Notes: a model not told the origin generated them from the sequence alone. A stretch of DNA of 18,182 nt from JANLTP01 sp031363055 (GCA_031363055.1 JANLTP010000212.1:1-18182), one strand, 5' to 3'. Positions 1 to 8,033 are shown, counted from the first letter of the stretch. A program made the numbers and translations.

Positions 1-29
1 TCCTTCAAGCCTTGGCCAGGAAACCGACG

Positions 30-605
30 ATGGGAAAAACACGACTTGAGGCGTTCAGTGATGGCGTTCTCGCGATCATCATCACGATCATGGTGTTGGA
101 GCTCAAAGTGCCGCATGGCACCGATCTGAAGGCACTGGGGCCGTTGTTGCCGGTGTTTCTCAGTTACGTCTTGAGCTTCATATACGTCGGCATTTACTGG
201 AACAACCATCACCACCTGTTGCATACCGTGACGCGAGTCAGTGGCGGTATTCTTTGGGCGAACTTGCATCTGTTGTTCTGGCTGTCTCTGATACCGTTCG
301 TCACAGGCTGGATGGGCGAGAACCACTTCGACTCACTGCCCACTGCGTTGTATGGTTGCGTGATGTTGATGGCGGCGATTTCCTACACGATTCTTCAGAT
401 TACGATCATCAAGACGCACGGCCGCGAGAGTTCGCTGGCGAGCGCAGTAGGCTCGGACTTGAAGGGCAAGCTGTCGCTGCTGCTCTATGTGATCGGCATA
501 CCGCTCTCGTTCTTGAACAACTGGATCGGCATCAGCCTGTATGCCGTCGTCGCCTTGATCTGGTTCATCCCCGATCGCCGTATCGAACGCACCTTGAGCA
601 CTTAG
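30..605 (+). CDS. TMEM175-family potassium channel (DUF1211)
   Basis: Integral membrane protein of the bacterial TMEM175 family, whose characterised members are potassium-selective channels. Near the N-terminus it carries the family signature, Arg5 followed by FSDG (residues 9-12) and a hydrophobic helix ending in LELKVP. About six hydrophobic segments follow (roughly 13-30, 42-62, 76-97, 108-128, 147-163, 165-180), with a WNNHHHLL stretch after the second. At 191 residues it is a normal length for the bacterial single-repeat form. I chose ATG at 30 over the in-frame TTG at 12 because AGGA at 18-21 sits 8 nt upstream and the signature normally starts a few residues from Met. Its TAG stop overlaps the stop of the convergent molybdenum hydroxylase gene. 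Family assignment is firm; ion selectivity is inferred. Confidence 0.88.
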   Translation: MGKTRLEAFSDGVLAIIITIMVLELKVPHGTDLKALGPLLPVFLSYVLSFIYVGIYWNNHHHLLHTVTRVSGGILWANLHLLFWLSLIPFVTGWMGENHFDSLPTALYGCVMLMAAISYTILQITIIKTHGRESSLASAVGSDLKGKLSLLLYVIGIPLSFLNNWIGISLYAVVALIWFIPDRRIERTLST

Positions 606-2860
606 GCGAGACCGAGACTTTTCAGCGGCAGCGTGCGCACCGGCTTGCCGGTCGCTGCATGGATTGCATTCATCACCGCCGGTGCCACGACACAAATGGT
701 GGGCTCACCAACCCCGCCCCAGAAATCAAAACTCGGCAAGATGACGGTTTCAACCTTCGGCATCTCGGCGATCTTCATCAAGTTGTATTGATGAAAATTG
801 CTTTCCACCATACGCCCATCCTTGACGGTATTTTCGCCGTAAAACGTCGCTGACAAACCGAATGCGACCGAGCCCTGTACCTGCGCCTCTATTTGCTGCG
901 GATTAACAGCATGACCGCAGTTCAGCGCCAGCACCATGCGATGTACCTTGACCGTTCCCTTCGGTGTCATTGATACCTCGGCAACCGCCGCCGAATAACT
1001 GCCGTAGCCCATGAACTGCGCAATGCCTCGAAAGACACCGGCGGCCGGTTTTTTGGTCCACCCGGCATTACGCGCGGCGGCATTGAGCACCGCCAGATGC
1101 TTCGGATGTTGGCTCATCAACGCCCGCCGAAATTCGAGTGGATCGCGACCGGCCGCACGCGCGGCTTCATCAAGGAAGCATTCGAAATAAACCCCATTTT
1201 GATTGGTGTTGACGCCGCGCCAGGGTCCGACCGGCACGTGCGTGTTGCGCATGACATACTCAACCCGCAAGTTCGGAATCGTATAGCCGAGCTGGGCATC
1301 ACCTGGCTCGGCGTAATAGCCTTGCAGTTGACGTCGGTCCTGGTTACCGATGATCGATGCCGGATTCGAGAACGCGTTCAGCGATTGCCCGGAAACGCGC
1401 ACCTGCAGGCCCACCAGCGCGCCCTTGTCGTCGATACCGGCCGACAGCTTGCATTGTGAAACCGGCCGATAAAAGTCATGCGCCAGGTCTTCTTCGCGAC
1501 TCCAGATGAGCTTGACCGGCACCCCCGGCAATTGCTTGGCAATCGCCACGGCTTGGCGCGCGTAATCCTGAGTGCCGCCACGCCGACCGAAGCCACCGCC
1601 CAAATCATGCTTGTGGACTTCACATTGCGCCAACGGTATGCCGGCTTCTTCTGACAGCGCCGCCAGCGACGCTTCGCCATTTTGTGTCGGTAGCCAGAGC
1701 TCGCCCTTGCCGGGGCTGATCCGCGCAATCGCGGTATGTGGCTCCATGGTCGCATGCGCCAGAAACGGCGTGCCGTAAACGGCCTCGATCTTCGTGAGCG
1801 CTCCGGCGATAGCGGCGGTGGCATCGCCTTCATTGCGCATCGCGTAGGGGTTATCGGCCGACAAGCCCGACTTGATATGTTCGTCAATCTGGGCGCTCGA
1901 GCGCGCGCCGTGCGGCCCCTCGTCCCACTCGATCGGCAGCGCATCGAGGGCGGTTTTGGCGCGCCACCAGGTGTCGGCCACCACGGCGATCGCTGTGTCG
2001 TGTACCCGCACCACTTTCTTCACGCCCGGCATTGTCGCGACCTTGGTCTCGTCATAGCTCTTCAGCTTGCCGCCAAACACCGGGCAGGCTTTGATCGCGG
2101 CATTCAACATCCCCGGCAAATTCACATCGGCGGTGAACAACTTGCTGCCGTCGATTTTGTCGCGGGTGTCGAGCCTGGGCAGAGCACGCCCGGCAATCGA
2201 CCACTTGATCGGCGACTTGAGTTTGATGGTGCTGGGATCGGGCGGTGCCAACTTTGAAGCGGCGGCGGCGATCTTGCCGTAACTGACCTGCCGCTTGGAG
2301 ACCGAGTGAGTAATGATGCCTTCGCTGACGGTCAACTCAGTCACTGGCACCTGCCACTGTTCGGAGGCCGCTTGCAGCAACATGATTCGAGCGGCCGCGC
2401 CGCCTTGCCGTACATAGTCCTGCGAGCCGCGAATGCCTCGGCTGCCGCCGGTGGCCATATCGCGCCAGATTCGCTTGCGGGCGAGGTTCTGGCCAGGGGT
2501 CGGCGATTCGGTCGTCACCTTGCGCCAGTCACACTCGAGTTCCTCGGCGACCAGTTGCGCCAGCCCCGTGCGCGTACCTTGCCCCATTTCACTGCGCGCG
2601 ATTCGAATGATGCAGGTATCGTCGGGTTTGATGACGACCCAGGCACCGACTTCGGGGGCATCAAGCATGCCGGCGGCCAGCACCTGAACATTAGCCGGAG
2701 CGTTGCCGTTGACATTGGCGTTGGCGTTGGCGTTGGCATTGGCCTGAGCCTGCGCCGGGCGGCTGCCGAGCGGCAGTTGCAACCCAACCGCAAGACCGGC
2801 GCCCGCACTGGATACGATGAATCGGCGGCGCGTGCGGCTACCGGGAACGGGGAGAGTCAT
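602..2860 (-). CDS. Molybdopterin-binding large subunit, xanthine dehydrogenase/IorB family, Tat-exported
   Basis: A 752-residue large subunit of the molybdenum hydroxylase family, closest in layout to isoquinoline 1-oxidoreductase beta (IorB). These enzymes hydroxylate aldehydes or N-heterocycles using a molybdenum cofactor. A twin-arginine signal is visible (RTRRRFIVSS, residues 9-18, hydrophobic core, AQA at 36-38), so the mature protein is probably periplasmic. The family motif EMGQGTRTGL lies at 91-100, the cofactor-binding GGGFGRRG at 421-428, and the catalytic glutamate in GVGEPT is about Glu719. An Ala-Asn repeat linker follows the signal. Start chosen at ATG 2860 because GAGG lies 6 nt upstream and the Tat signal begins there; the frame stays open further upstream, but that would bury the signal. 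The usual 2Fe-2S alpha subunit and cytochrome partner are not adjacent. Substrate is unknown. Confidence 0.9.
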   Translation of the reverse strand: MTLPVPGSRTRRRFIVSSAGAGLAVGLQLPLGSRPAQAQANANANANANVNGNAPANVQVLAAGMLDAPEVGAWVVIKPDDTCIIRIARSEMGQGTRTGLAQLVAEELECDWRKVTTESPTPGQNLARKRIWRDMATGGSRGIRGSQDYVRQGGAAARIMLLQAASEQWQVPVTELTVSEGIITHSVSKRQVSYGKIAAAASKLAPPDPSTIKLKSPIKWSIAGRALPRLDTRDKIDGSKLFTADVNLPGMLNAAIKACPVFGGKLKSYDETKVATMPGVKKVVRVHDTAIAVVADTWWRAKTALDALPIEWDEGPHGARSSAQIDEHIKSGLSADNPYAMRNEGDATAAIAGALTKIEAVYGTPFLAHATMEPHTAIARISPGKGELWLPTQNGEASLAALSEEAGIPLAQCEVHKHDLGGGFGRRGGTQDYARQAVAIAKQLPGVPVKLIWSREEDLAHDFYRPVSQCKLSAGIDDKGALVGLQVRVSGQSLNAFSNPASIIGNQDRRQLQGYYAEPGDAQLGYTIPNLRVEYVMRNTHVPVGPWRGVNTNQNGVYFECFLDEAARAAGRDPLEFRRALMSQHPKHLAVLNAAARNAGWTKKPAAGVFRGIAQFMGYGSYSAAVAEVSMTPKGTVKVHRMVLALNCGHAVNPQQIEAQVQGSVAFGLSATFYGENTVKDGRMVESNFHQYNLMKIAEMPKVETVILPSFDFWGGVGEPTICVVAPAVMNAIHAATGKPVRTLPLKSLGLA
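2715..2743. repeat. Hexanucleotide microsatellite inside the IorB-like gene
   Basis: About five consecutive copies of TTGGCG/TTGGCA on the plus strand encode alternating Ala-Asn in the minus-strand protein, just after the Tat signal peptide. The array is in frame, so gain or loss of a unit changes linker length by two residues without a frameshift. Confidence 0.85.
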
Positions 2861-2917
2861 GGTTAACCTCGAATCGGTTCGGTCATCACACTCGATATTA
2901 ATCTGTATCCTTGCGAA

Positions 2918-4273
2918 ATGAATCAAAGCTCTATTGGTCTGGACTTCGGCACCACCAACACCGTTCTGTCGCGCAGCGAAGGCGCGGGCAAGATCGCGCC
3001 TCTGCTGTTCGGGCATGGCGCGCGCGCCTCGTCGACGTTTCCTTCCGCGTTGTGTTTCTGGGAAGAAAACGAAGAGCGCGAGACGCGCTTGCGAGTGGCT
3101 GCCGGCCCTTGGGCGATCGATCAATTTCTGATTGATCCGCAAGACTGTCGATTTCTGCAGTCCCTGAAATCGTTCGCCGCCAGCCGACTATTCGAAGGCA
3201 CGGCCATCTTCGAGTACTACTTCAAATTCGAGGAACTGCTGGGCGCGTTCTTTGACGAAATGCAGGCGCATGCAGGCCGGCAAATGCAACAACCTATCCC
3301 GCGACTGGTGGTGGGCCGCCCGGTGCAGTATGTCGGCGCCAATCCGGATGGCGAATTGGCGATGCGCCGGTATCGCGAAGCGCTGGCCAGCATCGGCTTC
3401 AATGAGGTCTACTTTGCCTACGAACCGGTGGCGGCCGCGTTCTTTTATGCTCGACGTCTGGAGCGTGATGCCACCGTGTTGGTGGCTGATTTCGGTGGTG
3501 GCACCACGGATTATTCGGTCATGCATTTTGAAGTCGGCGCCAAGGTTGCCACGGACACCGCTGCGGCCAGTGGATCTGCGCAAGGCAGGACGGCCAGAAG
3601 CATCAAGGCGCACGCCCTGGCGCATGCCGGCGCCGGAGTGGCCGGCGATCGATTTGACTATCGGATCATCGACAAAGTAGTCTCACCACTGCTGGGCAAG
3701 GGCAGCGAGTTCAATAGCATGGGCAAAGTTCTTGAGATGCCCGACTCTTGTTACGCCAGTTTCGCCAGTTGGCATCTGTTGTCAGTGTTGCCAACCTCAC
3801 GCGAGTTTCGCGAGTTCAAGGAGCTGGTCACCTGGGCACGACAACCCGAGTTGGTCAAGCGAATGGTCAGCTTGGTCGATTCCGGGCGCAGCTACTCGTT
3901 GTATCAGGCGGTGTCGAGCGCCAAGGCTCGGCTCTCGAGCGATGAGCACACGACGCTGCGCTTCGAGACACCGGAGCTCAGCATCGCGGCGCCCATCAAA
4001 CGCAGCGATTTCGAGCTTTGGATTGCTGACGACCTCGAGATTATCGAGCGGGCACTCGATGAGGCGCTGCGGCGTGCAAATGTGAAGCCCGAGCAGATCA
4101 GCAAAGTGTTTCTAACCGGTGGTACCTCGTTCGTGCCGGCGGTTCGTCGTTTGTTCGAGCAGCGCTTCGGCATGCACAAGCTTGAGTCGGGCGACGAGTT
4201 TGAATCGATCGCCAACGGCTTGGCCCTGATCGGCGAGCGCGACGATATCGAGAATTGGATCTTGCCGACTTGA
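2918..4273 (+). CDS. Hsp70-family actin-like ATPase, YegD type
   Basis: A 451-residue Hsp70-superfamily protein that matches the E. coli YegD type in length and lacks the peptide-binding C-terminal domain of DnaK. Nucleotide-binding motifs occur in order: phosphate 1 LDFGTTNT (8-15), EPVAAAF (169-175), phosphate 2 DFGGGTTD (191-198) and the adenosine motif TGGTSFVPAVRR (400-411). It is therefore probably a cytosolic ATPase with an unknown client or regulatory role. It is divergent from the molybdenum hydroxylase gene with only 57 nt between starts. No clear Shine-Dalgarno precedes the ATG; a TATTAAT box at 2896-2902 could be a -10 element giving a very short leader. No DnaJ or GrpE partner is nearby. 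Family is certain; biological role unknown. Confidence 0.9.
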   Translation: MNQSSIGLDFGTTNTVLSRSEGAGKIAPLLFGHGARASSTFPSALCFWEENEERETRLRVAAGPWAIDQFLIDPQDCRFLQSLKSFAASRLFEGTAIFEYYFKFEELLGAFFDEMQAHAGRQMQQPIPRLVVGRPVQYVGANPDGELAMRRYREALASIGFNEVYFAYEPVAAAFFYARRLERDATVLVADFGGGTTDYSVMHFEVGAKVATDTAAASGSAQGRTARSIKAHALAHAGAGVAGDRFDYRIIDKVVSPLLGKGSEFNSMGKVLEMPDSCYASFASWHLLSVLPTSREFREFKELVTWARQPELVKRMVSLVDSGRSYSLYQAVSSAKARLSSDEHTTLRFETPELSIAAPIKRSDFELWIADDLEIIERALDEALRRANVKPEQISKVFLTGGTSFVPAVRRLFEQRFGMHKLESGDEFESIANGLALIGERDDIENWILPT

Positions 4274-4304
4274 CGGTCGGTATAGCGCTTGAATACCGCT
4301 GCTC

Positions 4305-4340
4305 TCGACTGGACCCTAGGCTGTCGACTGGACCCTAGGC
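4305..4340. repeat. 17-bp direct repeat with 2-bp spacer across the M20 stop codon
   Basis: TCGACTGGACCCTAGGC occurs at 4305-4321 and exactly again at 4324-4340. The second copy contains the TAG stop of the minus-strand peptidase gene (4337-4335), so the first copy looks like a duplication of the gene's extreme 3' end into the gap between the convergent hsp70 and M20 genes. No U-tract or stable hairpin marks it as a terminator. Confidence 0.9.
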
Positions 4341-5789
4341 CCCCGCCAGAACACCCGCCACAATGCGCGTCAAGGAAGTCGCATAGGGCAAATGCAGGAA
4401 CTCGTTCGGGCCATGCGCATTGGATTTTGGCCCCAGGACACCAGTGATCAGGAACTGCGCTTTCGGGAACTTTTCGCCCAGCATATTCATGAACGGAATG
4501 GTGCCACCCTCGCCCATCCAGGCCGACTCCTTGCCGAATGCATCGAGTGAGGTCTGATCGAGCAAGCGCTTGAGCCAAGGTGCGGTCGGTGGTGCGTTCC
4601 AGCCTGTGGCGCCATGGTCTGGCTTGAAGGTAACTCGCGCGTTATACGGCGGATTGGCCTCCAGCAAGCGCTTGAGTTCATGGCTGGCATGTTCGCCATC
4701 GACGGTGGGCGGCAGTCGCATAGAAAGTTTGAACGAGGTTTTCGGCCGCAACACATTGCCCGCCGAGTCGAGCGACGGAAAGCCGGCGGCACCGGTCACC
4801 GACAAGGCCGGGCGCCAGGTTCGATTCAAAATGGCCTGCACCGGATCGGTGGTCATGGGCAGGGACGTCATCGCGGCTTGGGCATGTCCGGCCGGGCGAT
4901 GCGAACAACCAACCCAGGGAAACTGCTTCCAAACCATATCACCCAGAATGTCGCCGGCGGCGGCGGCCTGCTGAACGCGCTCCTCTGGAATCGGCGCGTG
5001 AAACGCCGGCACCAGGACACGGCCGGTCTCGGCGTCATCCAGTCGGTTTAACAGTTGTCGGGCGATTCGAAACGATGACGGCACAATGCCGCTGGCATTG
5101 CCCGAATGCACGCCTTCGTCGAGAATCTCGACCGAAAGAATGCCACCGACCAAGCCGCGCAGCGACGTGGTGACCCACAACTGATCGTAGTTTCCACAAC
5201 CGGAATCCAGCCCCATGACCAGCTTCACGTCGCCCATTCGCGGGGCCAGCAATTCGAGGTACGCCGGCAAATCAAAGCTGCCACTTTCTTCACAGCTTTC
5301 GATCAGCCCGACACACCGCGGCCGTGTCACCGACTGCGAATCCAGCGCCGCGATCGCGGTTAAAGCGGCGTAGATGGCATAACCATCATCGGCACTGCCG
5401 CGGCCGTACAGTTTGCCGTCCTCAACGACCGGTTTCCAGGGGCCCAGGTCGTCACGCCAACCGCTCATCTCGGGTTGTTTGTCGAGGTGCCCGTAGAACA
5501 GCACGGTCTGCGCATCGCCGACCCCTTGCGTCGCGGGCACATCGAAAAAGATGCACGGCGTCTTGCCTTCGATCGCGACGATCTCGATCTTCATGCCGAC
5601 TATCAGGGTGGCCTGCGCGCGTGCCCAGGCTTCGGCCTCAGCAACGACGCGCGATAAATGGCCATGCGCTGACCAACTGGCATCAAAGGCCGGCGACTTG
5701 GCAGGAATGCGCACGTAGTCAATCAGGCGCGGCAGCAAATCGTCACGCCATTTTTGATCGATGAAGGGTTTTAGATCTGCAAGATTCAT
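4335..5789 (-). CDS. M20-family metallopeptidase (carnosinase/CNDP-like dipeptidase)
   Basis: A 484-residue zinc-dependent dipeptidase of the M20 family, of the long CNDP2/carnosinase-like layout. Catalytic features appear in order: GHLDKQPE with metal ligand His101 and Asp103, GRGSADDG with the bridging Asp134, the general base and metal ligand pair Glu167-Glu168 in ESCEESGS, Asp195 in GLDSGCGN, and the last metal ligand His459 in AHGPNE. The lid/dimerisation domain lies between about 210 and 400. No signal peptide, so cytosolic. ATG at 5789 follows the MetC stop by 3 nt, with GGCGGA upstream, indicating translational coupling. Co-transcription with metC suggests action on sulfur-containing dipeptides such as cysteinylglycine or its conjugates, but that is inference. 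Confidence 0.9.
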   Translation of the reverse strand: MNLADLKPFIDQKWRDDLLPRLIDYVRIPAKSPAFDASWSAHGHLSRVVAEAEAWARAQATLIVGMKIEIVAIEGKTPCIFFDVPATQGVGDAQTVLFYGHLDKQPEMSGWRDDLGPWKPVVEDGKLYGRGSADDGYAIYAALTAIAALDSQSVTRPRCVGLIESCEESGSFDLPAYLELLAPRMGDVKLVMGLDSGCGNYDQLWVTTSLRGLVGGILSVEILDEGVHSGNASGIVPSSFRIARQLLNRLDDAETGRVLVPAFHAPIPEERVQQAAAAGDILGDMVWKQFPWVGCSHRPAGHAQAAMTSLPMTTDPVQAILNRTWRPALSVTGAAGFPSLDSAGNVLRPKTSFKLSMRLPPTVDGEHASHELKRLLEANPPYNARVTFKPDHGATGWNAPPTAPWLKRLLDQTSLDAFGKESAWMGEGGTIPFMNMLGEKFPKAQFLITGVLGPKSNAHGPNEFLHLPYATSLTRIVAGVLAGA

Positions 5790-5792
5790 GGT

Positions 5793-7061
5793 TCACATCC
5801 GCCGTAGCCGGGCAAAGCCGGCGTCGAGATCAGCAATCAGGTCGGCCGGATCTTCGAGGCCAATATGCACTCGAATCAGCGGGCCGCCACTCCAGGGCTT
5901 GATGGTGCGCAAGGTACTCAGCTTGGCAGCGGCGATCAGACTTTCGTAACCGCCCCACGAGTAACCGATACCGAAGTGACTTCGTTGTTCGCAGAGCGCC
6001 TGAACATGTTTGCGTTGCGCCGGTTGACCGCCGATCGGCGCCAGCTCGAACGAGAACAGTCCCGAGGAGCCCAGAAAGTCGCGTCGCCACAGCGCATGTT
6101 GCGGATGCTCGGGCAAGGCCGGGTGCAGGACCCGCGCCACCTCCTCGCGACGTTGCAGCCAGCAAGCCACCGTCAACGCATTTTGTTCGTGCTGGCGCAT
6201 GCGTACTTCGGCGGTTCTCACACCGCGCAGAATCAAGAACGCGTCATCACCACCGACACAGATGCCGAGCTGGCGAATCACCGTCCACAGGGCCGGCCAA
6301 TGTTCCTGGCGAACGACGGCCGCGCCCATCAGTACATCCGAGTGACCGCTCCAGTATTTGGTCAGCGGCAATACCGACACGTCGACGCCCCAGTCAAAGG
6401 GGCGCGCCATGACAGGCGAGGCCCAGGCGTTATCGATGATGCTGATCACGCCGCGCGAGCGCGCCAGCGCCGTCAGTGCCGGGACATCCTGAATCTCGAA
6501 GGTGTAGCTGCCCGGGCTTTCGAGATACAGGATTCGAGTACTGGGGCTGAACAGCGTTGCCAATCGTTCTGCGGTGGTGGTTGGATCGTAGAACACGGTC
6601 TTGACGCCAAGCCGCGCCAGCATCCCCTGGGAAAACGTCCGCGCCGGCCCGTACGCCGAGTCCGGCATCAGTATTTCATCGCCTGGCTTGACGAACGCCA
6701 GGATGGCCGCCGTGATCGCCATCAAGCCCGACGGCATGATCGCAGCACGGCATTCGTGACCGCGACCTTCGATCGCGGCCAGTGCGTCCATCAGTGCGTA
6801 GGTGGTTGGCGTCCCGGACGTACCGTAGCTGCTCGCATGTAGCTGACCCACGACGCCGGCCGCACCGATCCGGTCGGCATCATCGAGGCTGTCGAACAGC
6901 ACCGTGGATGCCTTGTAGACGGGCACATTGGCGATCTTGATCGGGGTATTGAAATGCCGGGACGTCGTGACCAGGCGAGTGCCGAGTCCGACATCCGGGG
7001 CCGGCGAAGTCGGTTGATTGTTCGAAGGGGATTCAGACAAGTTTGACGCGTCCTGAAACAT
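5793..7061 (-). CDS. metC: Cystathionine beta-lyase (PLP-dependent C-S lyase)
   Basis: A 422-residue PLP enzyme of the Cys/Met-metabolism family, cleaving cystathionine to homocysteine, pyruvate and ammonia; such enzymes also act on other cysteine S-conjugates. It tracks E. coli MetC closely: LESPGSYTFEIQDVPA, TKYWSGHSD with the PLP lysine, DFLGSSGLFSF, YSWGGYESLI, and the C-terminal IGLEDPADLIADLDAGFARL. The PLP-phosphate loop reads YGTSGTPT where E. coli has YGRRGT, so Arg58 is replaced by Thr. The start is uncertain: ATG 7061 has no clear Shine-Dalgarno. The frame extends to a TTG at 7127 overlapping the aldolase stop, but that extension is made of repeat DNA. TTG 7040, preceded by AGGA, is another option. 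Middle gene of the aldolase-metC-M20 operon. Confidence 0.88.
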   Translation of the reverse strand: MFQDASNLSESPSNNQPTSPAPDVGLGTRLVTTSRHFNTPIKIANVPVYKASTVLFDSLDDADRIGAAGVVGQLHASSYGTSGTPTTYALMDALAAIEGRGHECRAAIMPSGLMAITAAILAFVKPGDEILMPDSAYGPARTFSQGMLARLGVKTVFYDPTTTAERLATLFSPSTRILYLESPGSYTFEIQDVPALTALARSRGVISIIDNAWASPVMARPFDWGVDVSVLPLTKYWSGHSDVLMGAAVVRQEHWPALWTVIRQLGICVGGDDAFLILRGVRTAEVRMRQHEQNALTVACWLQRREEVARVLHPALPEHPQHALWRRDFLGSSGLFSFELAPIGGQPAQRKHVQALCEQRSHFGIGYSWGGYESLIAAAKLSTLRTIKPWSGGPLIRVHIGLEDPADLIADLDAGFARLRRM

Positions 7062-7066
7062 TAAGC

Positions 7067-7112
7067 GGCTTTGAACCAGAGAGCCTTTAAACCATTGAAC
7101 GGCTTTAAACGG
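7067..7112. repeat. Three imperfect 12-bp direct repeats at the aldolase-metC junction
   Basis: GGCTTTGAACCA (7067-7078), GCCTTTAAACCA (7083-7094) and GGCTTTAAACGG (7101-7112) occupy the 62-nt junction between the aldolase stop and the metC ATG, spaced 16 and 18 nt. They would be translated if metC began at the upstream TTG. Their repetitive nature argues that they are intergenic. Confidence 0.65.
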
Positions 7113-7123
7113 GCGTATCGCGG

Positions 7124-7951
7124 TCAATCAAGCAGGTCCGGCTGCTCCTTGACGATGCGCGAGTACAGCGGCTGAAACTGGAACCAGCCGGCAAAGGGTG
7201 ACCCAATGACCGAAAACGCCTGCTCGGCAGATTCCTTGCGGATTTGTTTCAGCGGCGCACCGCGGTGTGCGGCGGCGGCCTCGGCCATCAACTGCACCTG
7301 GCAGGAGCGTTCCATGGTGATGTACCACCAGGCCGCCTCATCAACGGTTTGTCCGACGGTCAGCAAGCCGTGGTTCTGCAGAATGACGGCCTTGTGCGTT
7401 CCCAAGGCGGCGGCGATCCGATCGCCCTCGTCCAGATCGAGCACCACCCCGCCAAAGTCTTCATAGACCGCGTGATCATTATAAAAAGCGCAGACATCCT
7501 GCGTGATCGGGTCGAGCGGGCGACCCAGAGTTGACCAGGTTCGGCCGTAAGTCGAGTGCGAATGGGCAGCGCCGACGGCATCCGGTCGAGCGCGATGCAC
7601 GCGCGAGTGAATGGCGAACGCCGCCTGGTTGACCGGATGATGGCCTTCAACCACCTGACCCTCGTGATCACAGCGAATCAGATTTGATACCGTTACCTGG
7701 CTGAAGTGAACGCCAAACGGGTTCACCCAGAAGGTGTCGGTATGTTCCGGGTCACGAGCGGTAATGTGACCGGCCACGCCTTCGTCGAATCCAAACTTCG
7801 AGAACAGTCGAAACGCAGCGGCGAGCCGCCGTTTGCGGTGCACTCGTTCCTCACTGAGGCTGGCAAACTTCGGTGGCTGGGGCAGCGCTGATTGATTGGC
7901 TGGGTCGGCCGGATCAGCCTGGCGCAGGAAATTTTTGTCCGGAGCATTCAT
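7124..7951 (-). CDS. Class II aldolase/adducin-family protein
   Basis: A 275-residue zinc-dependent aldolase-fold protein, of the family that includes fuculose-phosphate aldolase and many decarboxylase-like members. Metal-binding histidines are visible in AHSHSTYG (mid-protein) and QNHGLLT (C-terminal third); AGHITARDPE marks the glycine-rich substrate loop. The conserved FSQVTVSNLIRCDHEG and ITQDVCAFYNDHAVY are typical of the longer 'class II aldolase/adducin domain' group, whose substrates are mostly unknown, rather than sugar-phosphate aldolases. Start at ATG 7951 follows GAGG at 7962-7959 by 7 nt; the open frame further upstream runs through a tandem repeat and is rejected. First gene of a minus-strand operon with metC and the M20 dipeptidase. 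Precise reaction not determinable. Confidence 0.88.
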   Translation of the reverse strand: MNAPDKNFLRQADPADPANQSALPQPPKFASLSEERVHRKRRLAAAFRLFSKFGFDEGVAGHITARDPEHTDTFWVNPFGVHFSQVTVSNLIRCDHEGQVVEGHHPVNQAAFAIHSRVHRARPDAVGAAHSHSTYGRTWSTLGRPLDPITQDVCAFYNDHAVYEDFGGVVLDLDEGDRIAAALGTHKAVILQNHGLLTVGQTVDEAAWWYITMERSCQVQLMAEAAAAHRGAPLKQIRKESAEQAFSVIGSPFAGWFQFQPLYSRIVKEQPDLLD

Positions 7952-7964
7952 GATGAAACCTCTA

Positions 7965-8033
7965 CGGTTGAGATTGGGCGGTTGGAATCTGGCGGTTGGG
8001 GCTGGCGGTTGGGACTGGGCGGTTGGGATCGGG
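7965..8033. repeat. Minisatellite, about 14-bp unit, in the aldolase/ligase intergenic region
   Basis: The core GGCGGTTGG recurs exactly at 7977, 7991, 8004 and 8018, with a degenerate fifth copy (ACGGTTGAG) just before and a partial one after. Periods are 14, 14, 13 and 14 nt. The array begins next to the aldolase Shine-Dalgarno, so it forms the 5' leader or promoter region of the aldolase-metC-M20 operon. It could be a multi-site operator or simply a slippage-generated array. Confidence 0.85.

Noticed and set aside
2861..3142. N-terminal extension of the IorB-like protein
   Set aside because: It would overlap the divergent Hsp70 gene and bury the Tat signal; ATG 2860 has a good ribosome-binding site.
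5865..6842. 325-codon plus-strand open frame
   Set aside because: It lies entirely antisense to metC, is rich in Arg/His/Gln as typical of GC-rich shadow frames, and has no recognisable motif.
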